From Firmicutes bacterium UBA6418 (GTDB taxonomy: Bacteria; Bacillota; Clostridia; Peptostreptococcales; Anaerovoracaceae): a stretch of 23,358 bases of DNA. The stretch lies in contig DJPG01000062.1 in the NCBI GenBank assembly GCA_002439735.1, positions 1 through 23,358 of the forward strand. Reading direction: 5' to 3'. A program made the translations under genes and the position numbers. Under the pieces are notes generated by a model. It made no database searches, was not told the origin of the DNA, and saw only the letters and a program-made list of their open reading frames with translations. The stretch's first letter is position 1. Every line of letters begins with the position of its first letter. Of this stretch, positions 1 to 6,343 are shown piece after piece.

Positions 1-1
1 A

Positions 2-547
2 AAAATACTGGTCGCCGATATGCTGGATCCGCAGAACGCGGAACGCTTCATCTCTGCGCTGCCGCAGCGTCTGACGGAGGAATTCAGTATCGACGCGTCC
101 GGCGTGACCCTGGAAGCCAACAACAAGCTGGAAGAAGCGGTGCCGCAGGCAGATGTGATCATCACGGTGACGCCGTCCAAAGCGCCGGTGATCCGCAAGG
201 AATGGGTACGTCCGGGCACGCACCTGTCCTGTATCGGCGCGGATGCCGAGGGCAAGGAAGAGATCGATCCGGAGCTCTATCGCGGCGCGGTCATCTTCGT
301 GGATGATATGGTGCACTGCATCGAGGCCGGCGAAACAGAGATCCCGCTCAAAAAGGGCATCATTAGCCGCGCAGACATTGTCGGCGAGATCGGCGATCTG
401 ATCCTGCACAAGGTACCGGGCAGGACTTCGGAGACGCAGATCACGATCTATGACGCGACCGGCATGGCTCTGCTGGATATCGCGGCGGGCAAGGCGGCTC
501 TGGATCTGGCAAAAGAAAAAAATCTGGGCAGCGACGCGGTATTTTAA
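2..547 (+). CDS. Ornithine cyclodeaminase/mu-crystallin family protein, C-terminal part (5' truncated by window)
   Basis: The reading frame is open from base 2, so the gene begins before the window; 181 residues are visible. Family features seen are the Rossmann-fold stretch ADVIITVTPSKAPVI, then HLSCIGADAEGKEEID, VDDMVHCIEAGE, the GEIGDLI stretch and the C-terminal ITIYDATGMALLDIAAGKAA, which is characteristic of the ornithine cyclodeaminase/mu-crystallin superfamily. Members are cytoplasmic NAD(P)-dependent enzymes acting on amino or imino acids: ornithine cyclodeaminase, alanine dehydrogenase and ketimine reductase are all known. The exact reaction cannot be assigned without the N-terminal substrate-binding half. 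It lies 46 bp upstream of a PLP-dependent dehydratase and two genes upstream of an M20 hydrolase, so it probably belongs to an amino-acid or amino-acid-derivative catabolic operon. Family assignment is solid; substrate is unknown. Confidence 0.88.
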   Translation, partial: KILVADMLDPQNAERFISALPQRLTEEFSIDASGVTLEANNKLEEAVPQADVIITVTPSKAPVIRKEWVRPGTHLSCIGADAEGKEEIDPELYRGAVIFVDDMVHCIEAGETEIPLKKGIISRADIVGEIGDLILHKVPGRTSETQITIYDATGMALLDIAAGKAALDLAKEKNLGSDAVF

Positions 548-593
548 GCGTGCCTATCGAACGCGAATGTCGAAATTGAAAAGGAGGACACCC

Positions 594-1571
594 ATGAGTT
601 TTCATTATGAAGAAGTCAAACAGGCCTATGAACGGATCCGGCCGTATATCCGCAGAACGCCGCTGGAGCAGTCGTTCTATCTGGGCGATGAGACACGAAA
701 CTATTTTTTCAAGCTGGAATCCTGCCAGCGCGCCAAGAGCTTTAAGATCCGCGGGGCGCTGAACAAGATGATGACGCTGACCGATGAGGAAAAGCAAAAA
801 GGCGTGGCCACGATCTCTTCCGGCAACCACGGCAGCTCCGTCAGCTATGCCGCGTCGCTTTTGGGGATCGAAAACGCGAAGGTCATCGTGCCGGAGACCA
901 CGCCGAAGAGCAAGGTCGACAAGATCAAATATTTCGGCGCGGAAGTCATGCTGATGGGCAAAAACTATGACGAAGCGCACGCGCTCGGCATGGCGTATAT
1001 CGAGGAACACGGCATGACCTACATCGATGCCTATTATGATGATCCGAAGATTTACGGCGGGCAGGGCACGATCGCGATCGAGCTTTTGGAGCAGAATCCG
1101 GATCTGGACACGATCGTCGTGCCGATCGGCGGCGGCGGTCTGATCACCGGCATCGCGGTGGCGGCCAAAGCGATCAAGCCGTCGGTACGGATCGTCGGCG
1201 TGCAGACAGAGGCTTGCCCGGCGATGATTAAATCCTATGAGGACGGCGTTTTCTACGAGGAATATCCTTGTGAGGATTCGCTCTGCGATTCATTGATCGG
1301 CGGCATCGGCGCGCTCAGCTACGCGCTGGCGAAGGACTATGTTGATGATTTTATCGCAGTGTCGGAGGAAACGATCGCCAAGGCGGTCAGCTTTATGGCG
1401 CGTGAGGAAAAGTATATTGTCGAGGCGGGCAGCTGCACCACGGTCGCAGCCGTCATGGACTACCGGGAGCGGATCGGCGGCAGGAACATCGCACTGGTGC
1501 TCTCCGGCGGCAACATCGACGGCGAGGTGCTGTACCGGCTGATGGCGCATACGGACTACAAGGTTAAATAA
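594..1571 (+). CDS. PLP-dependent threonine/serine dehydratase-like enzyme (fold type II)
   Basis: The 325-residue protein starts at the ATG at 594, which has an AAGGAGG ribosome binding site about 7 nt upstream; a longer in-frame extension overlapping the previous gene is not needed. The lysine expected to bind PLP is K51 in SFKIRGAL. SSGNHG (about residues 75-80) and the glycine-rich phosphate-binding loop GGGG (about 179-182) complete the signature of the threonine dehydratase/serine racemase/EutB group. There is no C-terminal ACT regulatory domain, so it resembles catabolic rather than biosynthetic threonine deaminases. It probably carries out ammonia elimination or a related beta-elimination on a hydroxy or diamino acid. 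Pairing with an ornithine-cyclodeaminase-family gene recalls the eutB-eutC arrangement of hydroxyectoine use, and pairing with an M20 hydrolase recalls ygeX-ygeY (diaminopropionate ammonia-lyase neighbourhood). The substrate is therefore open. Confidence 0.9.
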   Translation: MSFHYEEVKQAYERIRPYIRRTPLEQSFYLGDETRNYFFKLESCQRAKSFKIRGALNKMMTLTDEEKQKGVATISSGNHGSSVSYAASLLGIENAKVIVPETTPKSKVDKIKYFGAEVMLMGKNYDEAHALGMAYIEEHGMTYIDAYYDDPKIYGGQGTIAIELLEQNPDLDTIVVPIGGGGLITGIAVAAKAIKPSVRIVGVQTEACPAMIKSYEDGVFYEEYPCEDSLCDSLIGGIGALSYALAKDYVDDFIAVSEETIAKAVSFMAREEKYIVEAGSCTTVAAVMDYRERIGGRNIALVLSGGNIDGEVLYRLMAHTDYKVK

Positions 1572-1601
1572 GATCCCCGAGAGAAAGAGAGGATAGACTC
1601 G

Positions 1602-2798
1602 ATGAAACAGGAACTGAAAGCAAAAGTCCGTCAAGCGATCGAGGCGGTTTTGCCGGAGCTGTTGGAGATCGCAAAGGAGCTGTATGAAAATCCGGAGATC
1701 GGCGGTACCGAGGAAAAAACCTCCCGCTTGCTGGAAGCTTGGCTGCGGACGCACGGATTTGAAGTGGAAGATGATTACTGGGATATGCCGTACGCATTCC
1801 GTGCCGTGCGTGATTCCGGCAAACCCGGCCCGGTCATCGCCTTCTTCGCGGAATACGACGCGCTGCCGGAGATCGGACACGGCTGCGGACATAATCTGAT
1901 TTGCACGGCTTCAATGGGCGCGGCCTACGGACTGGCGGCTGTGCTGGACGAGATCGGCGGCAAGGCGATCGTTTACGGCACGCCGGGCGAGGAGAATATT
2001 CAGTCCAAGACCTTGATGGTGCCGAAAGGTGCTTTCGATGAAGCGGACGTGGCGATGATGGTGCACCCGACGCCGGATCAGACTGCGGTCGGCGGCCGGA
2101 CGCTGGCGATCGAGTCGGTGGAGATCGATTTTATCGGCAAGTCTTCGCACGCCGGGCTGGCGCCGGAGGAGGGCATTAACGCGCTGGACGCGGCGTGCGC
2201 GTTTTATCAGATGGTCAATATCCAGAAGCAGTATTATCCGGAGACGAACGTACACGGCGTGATATTAGAGACCGGCAAAAAGGCGAGCGTGATCCCGGAT
2301 TTCACGAGCCTGCACTATCTGAACCGTGCCTGGGATATGCAGACGATCCACGCGTTGAAGAAGATGATGGTGGACTGTGCCGAGGCAGCGGCGCGGATGA
2401 CCGGGTGCAAAGTGGAGATCCGGCCGATCGAAACGAACAATGCGGCGATGCTGTCCAATCAGGTGATGAGCAAGCTGTTCGCGCAGCATCTTGCGGAAGC
2501 CGGCGCGCAGGATATCGCGTTTCGGGATATGAAAGGCTCGACGGACATGGGCGACATCAGCCAGGTGATCCCGAGTATCCACCCATGGGTGCATCTGCCT
2601 TGCAGCGACGGCGCGCTGCACAGCCGCGAATTTGCGGACGCGACGCAGCAGCCGTGCGCGGCGGACTATCTGACGCAGAGCGCTGCCGCGATGGCTCTGA
2701 CCGCTGCCGACATTATCTGTGACCCGCAGCTTCTGGCGGCTATTCAGGAGGAATTCCGCAGCTCCGATCCGACGCCGTTCGACGCGCCGGAGGATTAA
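1602..2798 (+). CDS. M20D-family amidohydrolase (AbgB/aminoacylase-like metallopeptidase)
   Basis: This 398-residue protein starts at the ATG at 1602, after a GAGAGGAT ribosome binding site 30 bp past the dehydratase stop. It has the M20 metal-binding pattern: HGCGHN (H93, C95, H97), GTPGEEN with the catalytic/metal glutamates E130-E131, H155 in MMVHP, H183 in the dimerisation-domain motif SSHAG, and H340 in LHSREF. The cysteine ligand and the STDMGDISQV segment are typical of subfamily M20D, which includes p-aminobenzoyl-glutamate hydrolase subunit B, hippurate hydrolase and N-acyl-amino-acid amidohydrolases. It is expected to cleave an amide bond, releasing an amino acid from an acyl or aryl group in the cytoplasm. 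As third gene of the operon it may supply the amino acid handled by the two upstream enzymes (inference). No signal peptide is seen. Confidence 0.92.
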   Translation: MKQELKAKVRQAIEAVLPELLEIAKELYENPEIGGTEEKTSRLLEAWLRTHGFEVEDDYWDMPYAFRAVRDSGKPGPVIAFFAEYDALPEIGHGCGHNLICTASMGAAYGLAAVLDEIGGKAIVYGTPGEENIQSKTLMVPKGAFDEADVAMMVHPTPDQTAVGGRTLAIESVEIDFIGKSSHAGLAPEEGINALDAACAFYQMVNIQKQYYPETNVHGVILETGKKASVIPDFTSLHYLNRAWDMQTIHALKKMMVDCAEAAARMTGCKVEIRPIETNNAAMLSNQVMSKLFAQHLAEAGAQDIAFRDMKGSTDMGDISQVIPSIHPWVHLPCSDGALHSREFADATQQPCAADYLTQSAAAMALTAADIICDPQLLAAIQEEFRSSDPTPFDAPED

Positions 2799-2920
2799 AA
2801 TCGCCTTACGAATCGAGGCTCAAAGAAAACCGGATGAATCATGTACCGCTTTTCGACGCTTTTTCGAAATTTTGTACGGGGAAAGGGCTATTTCAAAAAG
2901 GGCATTTCGGCGGTGCATTA

Positions 2921-2942
2921 TTCATGATTAGAAAATCATGGA
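2921..2942. repeat. Short perfect inverted repeat (hairpin) in the intergenic region
   Basis: CATGATT (2923-2929) and AATCATG (2934-2940) form a 7-bp perfect stem with loop AGAA; two further pairs, one a G-T wobble, can extend it outward. No T-run follows, so it is not a convincing terminator of the M20 operon. It ends exactly where the 20-bp tandem units begin. Confidence 0.5.
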
Positions 2943-3019
2943 AGCATAAAGGAACGCCAGGAAGCACTCCGCAGCCAATGGAAGCATTCGGCAGCCAGAG
3001 GAAGCGCGGCGGCAGTCCC
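2940..3019. repeat. Four imperfect 20-bp tandem units
   Basis: Four consecutive 20-bp units begin at 2940, 2960, 2980 and 3000, each opening with GGAAGC. The middle two are most alike (GGAAGCACTCCGCAGCCAAT and GGAAGCATTCGGCAGCCAGA); the outer two are more diverged. The array lies in the non-coding stretch between the M20 gene and the B3/B4 gene. There are no spacers between units, so it is not a CRISPR. Its role is unknown; it could be replication slippage or a degenerate protein-binding array. Just downstream an exact 11-bp direct repeat GCGCGGAGCGG occurs at 3027-3037 and 3045-3055. Confidence 0.6.
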
Positions 3020-3065
3020 GAGAAATGCGCGGAGCGGAAAATCCGCGCGGAGCGGCAGATACCGG

Positions 3066-3094
3066 TTGACATGAAAGCGGATTTGTGCTATAAA
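3066..3094 (+). promoter_or_regulatory. Sigma-A-type promoter, TTGACA-17-TATAAA
   Basis: A consensus -35 TTGACA (3066-3071) and a near-consensus -10 TATAAA (3089-3094) are separated by exactly 17 bp. Transcription should start near 3101, about 250 nt before the B3/B4 gene start, and runs first into the terminator-like hairpin at 3148-3202. Confidence 0.8.
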
Positions 3095-3100
3095 TCTTGC

Positions 3101-3202
3101 TGTAATAAGAAATAATCTCGCCGCCGGGTGAGGACGCTGGGAATCGCAGCGCCGGATTTCGTATCGTTAGGCCATTGCAGATGCGGAATGCGGCGCTTTT
3201 TG
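3101..3202 (+). ncRNA. Candidate structured leader, attenuator or small RNA of about 100 nt
   Basis: The predicted transcript from the strong promoter at 3066-3094 would be about 100 nt to the T-run ending near 3201. The terminator-like hairpin pairs AGCGCCG (3148-3154) with CGGCGCT (3191-3197); after one G-G mismatch seven more pairs, including wobbles, extend inward, and TTTTT follows. An alternative hairpin pairs CGCTG (3135-3139) with CAGCG (3147-3151), with CCGG (3124-3127) able to pair with CCGG (3152-3155). This shares bases with the 5' arm of the terminator, so the two folds exclude each other. That is the usual layout of a riboswitch or attenuator. I could not match it to a known class (T-box, ykkC, pfl/ZTP, c-di-GMP and THF motifs looked for by eye). 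It may instead be a free-standing small RNA. Confidence 0.45.
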
Positions 3203-3351
3203 TTTGCGGCGGCTGCTTCTTGTGCGGCGAGTGGGACAGAGGCTCTCGGGCCTTCGGCGGAGATGCAGAGAGTGATCCCCAAAGAATGATCGCGGAGAAC
3301 GGCCGCAGAGAGCGAACGCAAAGAAAGATCACAAACGAGGAGGACAAGAAG

Positions 3352-4065
3352 ATGAAAAAATTTATCATGGATGAGGATTTTACAGAACTTTTTCCGCAGG
3401 CGAAGATCGGAATTCTGGTATGTGAAGGCATTGACGGCAAAGTGAAGGATGCGAAAAAATATGTCCCTTATCTTGCCGAAGCGATGCAGGCCTGCAAAAA
3501 GCATATCGCAAATCCGGAATTTACGGCAAACCCGGTCATCGCGACCTGGAGAGAAGCGTTTCGCAAGTTCAAGACGAAGAAAGGCGCCCGCTGCTCCATT
3601 GAGGCCATGCTCAAACGTGTTTTCAACGGAAACGAGATCGGCAGTATCATTCCGCTGGTCGACATTTATAACGGAGTTTCGTTGACGTACGGCGTGCCGA
3701 TCGGCGGGGAAGACATCGATAAGTTTGACGGAGACGTGCATCTGACGCTGGCAGATGGCAGCGAAGACTTTGTGACCTACGGTTCCGACAAGAGCGAGCC
3801 GCCGTATCCGGGCGAAGTGGTATACAAGGACAACGCCGGTGCGATCTGCCGCTGCTGGAACTGGCGTGAGTCGGTCAGAACGATGCTCACGGAGGAAACG
3901 ACCAACGCGTTTATGATCATAGAAACAGTCGGCGGAGAAGAAACGGATGCGGTTCTGGAAGAAGCGCTGGACGCGCTGGCAGAGGAGATCCGGAAAGAAC
4001 TTGGCGGAACGGTGCGCCGGTATATCGCGTCAGCCGAAAATCCGCAGGTGGAGATCCTTGCTTAA
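3352..4065 (+). CDS. Stand-alone B3/B4 (PheT-type tRNA-binding/editing) domain protein
   Basis: This 237-residue protein starts at ATG 3352, after an ACGAGGAGG ribosome binding site; the open frame extends upstream to 3175, but that part overlaps the leader hairpin and lacks a ribosome binding site. The central part, IIPLVDIYNGVSLTYG followed by VPIGGEDIDKF, matches the B3/B4 domain, which in the phenylalanyl-tRNA synthetase beta chain carries the editing site. Free-standing versions of similar length are common in Firmicutes. They lack the catalytic and anticodon-binding domains of the synthetase; a role in recognising or clearing amino acids or mischarged tRNA is possible but not shown. Its neighbour 48 bp downstream is a small DMT-type membrane protein, probably co-transcribed. 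A long leader with a putative attenuator precedes it. Family assignment is good; function is open. Confidence 0.82.
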   Translation: MKKFIMDEDFTELFPQAKIGILVCEGIDGKVKDAKKYVPYLAEAMQACKKHIANPEFTANPVIATWREAFRKFKTKKGARCSIEAMLKRVFNGNEIGSIIPLVDIYNGVSLTYGVPIGGEDIDKFDGDVHLTLADGSEDFVTYGSDKSEPPYPGEVVYKDNAGAICRCWNWRESVRTMLTEETTNAFMIIETVGGEETDAVLEEALDALAEEIRKELGGTVRRYIASAENPQVEILA

Positions 4066-4113
4066 ACATTTAGCTAAAAAAATGATCTTTGCAAGAAAAG
4101 GGGGGAATTCAGA

Positions 4114-4539
4114 ATGCTTGCATATTATTGGCCGATCGGCTTATTGGTACTTTCGAATGTGTTTTATCATATCACGGCGAAATCTCTGCCGGCAGACGTC
4201 GATGCGTTTTTCAGCATGGCGATCACCTATCTGGTCGGCGCGGCCGTGTCGATCTCGCTTTATCTGACGATCGGAAACGGGGAAAGTCTGAGCACACAGA
4301 TCGCGAATCTGAACTGGACGCCGTTCGTACTGGGTCTGGCGGTGGTCGGACTGGAAGTCGGCGCGATTTTCATGTATAAAGTCGGCTGGGAGGTTTCCGT
4401 CGGCAACATTGTCCAGGCCATTTTTGTCGCGATCGCACTGCTGGTCATCGGCGTGCTGATCTATAAAGAACCGCTGACCGGAACGAAGCTGGCGGGTATT
4501 GCGGCCTGTCTGATAGGCATCTTCCTGCTGAACAAATAA
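4114..4539 (+). CDS. Half-size EamA/DMT-superfamily membrane protein
   Basis: This 141-residue, highly hydrophobic protein starts at ATG 4114, after an AAGGGGGG ribosome binding site. About five membrane segments can be seen (roughly residues 5-22, 31-53, 67-90, 93-113 and 122-140). The end, GVLIYKEPLTGTKLAGIAA, is the typical last-helix motif of EamA repeats. Normal EamA transporters have two such repeats and ten helices; this has one, so it would need to dimerise, like small multidrug resistance proteins. It is likely a metabolite or drug exporter in the cytoplasmic membrane. It follows the B3/B4 gene on the same strand and ends at a strong terminator, so the two probably form one unit. Confidence 0.8.
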   Translation: MLAYYWPIGLLVLSNVFYHITAKSLPADVDAFFSMAITYLVGAAVSISLYLTIGNGESLSTQIANLNWTPFVLGLAVVGLEVGAIFMYKVGWEVSVGNIVQAIFVAIALLVIGVLIYKEPLTGTKLAGIAACLIGIFLLNK

Positions 4540-4571
4540 CAGATACGAAACCGAGAACGAATAAACGAAAA

Positions 4572-4620
4572 AAGAATGCAGAACCGAAAATACAAACGGT
4601 TCTGCACTCTTGGCTTTTTT
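4572..4620. terminator. Bidirectional intrinsic terminator between convergent genes
   Basis: TGCAGAACCG (4577-4586) pairs perfectly with CGGTTCTGCA (4597-4606) around a 10-nt A-rich loop. The stem extends with one mismatch through AAG/CTT on the outside. A run of six T follows at 4615-4620 on the plus strand and an A-rich stretch precedes it, giving a T-run on the minus strand. It serves the DMT gene and probably also the convergent CoA-transferase gene. Confidence 0.8.
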
Positions 4621-4631
4621 GCGTATGCGAT

Positions 4632-6140
4632 TTATTTCATGCTGCCGGTCTTCTCGTAACGGCTGTGCCAGGAAAGCGCTTCGTCGAGGAGATGCGGCGT
4701 CTGGCACGGAGCTTCGGCGCAGGCTCTTTGGAAGTAATCGCGGAGCGCGTCCTTATAGTCCGGGTGTGCGCAGTTTTCGATGATCGCTTTCGCGCGTTCT
4801 TTCGGCGTCAGACCGCGCAGATCCGCGTAGCCCTGCTCGGTGACGATGACCATGACTTCATGCTCGGTGTGATCCACATGCGGGCACATCGGCACGATGG
4901 ACGAGATCGCGCCGTCCTTGGCAATGGAAGAGGTCGTAAAGATGACCAGCGACGCGGAACGGGAGAAATCTCCGGAGCCGCCGATGCCGTTCATGATCTT
5001 CTTGCCCTGCACATGCGTGGAATTGACGTTGCCGTAAATATCCACTTCCAGCGCCGTGTTCATGGCGATCAGACCCAGGCGGTGGGAAACCTCGATGGAG
5101 TTGGAAATTTCCTGTGGGCGGAAGATGATATGGTTTTTATAAAAATCGATATCGTTGAAAAACGCGACCTGTGCTTCCGGTGACGGTGCCAGTGCGGTAC
5201 AGGAGGCAACCTCTGCTTTGCCGCATTTGACCAGATCCAGCATGGAGTCCTGAATGACTTCGGTATAGCAGGTCAGTCCCTCAAATTCGGAATCGCGCAG
5301 GCCGTAAAGTACGGCGTTGGCAACCGAACCGACGCCAGACTGGATCGGCAGCAGGGATTTTCCTAAGCGACCCTTTGCAACCTCGTACTCGAAAAATTTG
5401 ATGATGTTCTGTCCGATCTTTTTGGAGCCTTCCGAAATCGCGGCCAGCGGTCTGGTCAGATCGCTGCGGTCGGAGATGACGATGGCCTTGATCTTATCCC
5501 AGCCGCACGGAATATACGGCGTGCCGATGCGGTCTCCCGGATGTGTCAGCGGAATCGGTTTCCGATAAGGTGGTTTTTCACACTGGTAAACGTCCGCCAT
5601 GCCCTCCAGTGCCAGCGGTTTGGCCATCGCGATCTCGACGATGACCGTGTCGGCTTGCGCCACATAGGTCGGGGTGTTGCCGACGGAAGTGGTCGGGATC
5701 AGATCTCCGTCTTCGGTGATCGCCAGCGCCTCGACCAGCGCGATATCCGGCTTTTTGACATGACCGGCTGCGACAAATTCCGGACTGCGGCCGAGATGCA
5801 TGTCAATGTATCCGACCTGATTCGCATTGATTGCTTTGCGTAGCGTCGCATTGGTCTGATAAGGAATGCGTTTCCGGATCGCGCCGGCTTCGGTCAGTTC
5901 CGTATCGACTTCCGGACCGACGGAAGCGCCGGAATAGAGGTCGATCTTGACGTTTCGACCGGCCTTGACCTGTTCGGCAAGCGCGTGCGGGACCGCTTTC
6001 GGGTAACCGGCGTTGGTAAAGCCGCTGATGCCGACGGCCATACCGTCCAGGATTAGTTCGGCGGCTGCCTCTGCGCTCGTGATCAGCGGTTCTGCGCATG
6101 CATTGCGTAATCTTTCTTTTAAGTTTGCTTCCAGTGCCAT
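4632..6140 (-). CDS. Acyl-CoA:carboxylate CoA-transferase / acetyl-CoA hydrolase family (Cat1/AarC-like)
   Basis: This 502-residue protein starts at the ATG at 6140, which is preceded by a near-perfect AGGAGGAG ribosome binding site; the upstream in-frame extension to 6215 would overlap the promoter and is rejected. Family marks are the N-terminal VGISGFTNAGYPKAVPHAL, the segment LPIQSGVGSVANAVLYGL, and GIGGSGDFSRSA near residue 385. E294, in YTEVIQD, falls at the position of the glutamate that forms the covalent CoA thioester in AarC (AarC numbering from memory). The length fits the succinyl-CoA:acetate CoA-transferase (Cat1/AarC) class, about 500 residues, more than the shorter butyryl-CoA transferases. 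It probably moves CoA between acetate and another fermentation acid, conserving energy. The acyl specificity cannot be read. It is divergent from pyruvate kinase with its own promoter. Confidence 0.9.
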   Translation of the reverse strand: MALEANLKERLRNACAEPLITSAEAAAELILDGMAVGISGFTNAGYPKAVPHALAEQVKAGRNVKIDLYSGASVGPEVDTELTEAGAIRKRIPYQTNATLRKAINANQVGYIDMHLGRSPEFVAAGHVKKPDIALVEALAITEDGDLIPTTSVGNTPTYVAQADTVIVEIAMAKPLALEGMADVYQCEKPPYRKPIPLTHPGDRIGTPYIPCGWDKIKAIVISDRSDLTRPLAAISEGSKKIGQNIIKFFEYEVAKGRLGKSLLPIQSGVGSVANAVLYGLRDSEFEGLTCYTEVIQDSMLDLVKCGKAEVASCTALAPSPEAQVAFFNDIDFYKNHIIFRPQEISNSIEVSHRLGLIAMNTALEVDIYGNVNSTHVQGKKIMNGIGGSGDFSRSASLVIFTTSSIAKDGAISSIVPMCPHVDHTEHEVMVIVTEQGYADLRGLTPKERAKAIIENCAHPDYKDALRDYFQRACAEAPCQTPHLLDEALSWHSRYEKTGSMK

Positions 6141-6217
6141 AAAGGTATCTCCTCCTGAATCTGTCACGCCGGCCGGAGTCGGCATGCGGTTTTGAACTGT
6201 TTCTATCCTATGCAATC

Positions 6218-6246
6218 AGTATACCGTTCCGGAAAAAAGGAATCAA
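6218..6246 (-). promoter_or_regulatory. Promoter of the CoA-transferase gene, TTGATT-17-TATACT
   Basis: On the minus strand the -35 TTGATT occupies 6241-6246 and the -10 TATACT occupies 6218-6223, with 17 bp between. The predicted start is near 6211, giving a leader of about 70 nt that contains the AGGAGGAG site. Confidence 0.7.
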
Positions 6247-6255
6247 GTGATGTCA

Positions 6256-6284
6256 TTGCATTCTTTTTGCATTTCTATTATAAT
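6256..6284 (+). promoter_or_regulatory. Promoter of pyk, TTGCAT-17-TATAAT
   Basis: The -35 TTGCAT (6256-6261) and consensus -10 TATAAT (6279-6284) are 17 bp apart. The -35 lies only 9 bp from the -35 of the divergent CoA-transferase promoter, so a regulator bound here could affect both. TTGCATT is repeated at 6256-6262 and 6267-6273, one helical turn apart. Confidence 0.75.
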
Positions 6285-6343
6285 ATGGGTAAAGTATCTT
6301 ACAGATCTATAAAAAGAATCAAAAACAAGAGGACAGAACAGGC

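Noticed and set aside
2940..3055. Possible CRISPR array from the 20-bp units
   Set aside because: Units are contiguous with no spacers, too short and too diverged; no cas genes in the window.
2834..3115. 93-residue open frame in the intergenic region
   Set aside because: No good ribosome binding site, no recognisable domain, and it runs through the tandem units and the promoter at 3066; its composition looks like translated repeat.
3101..3202. T-box leader before the B3/B4 gene
   Set aside because: The conserved T-box antiterminator sequence (GGGTGG with ACCGCG) and a specifier-loop arrangement were not found; GGGTGAGGACG is only a weak resemblance.
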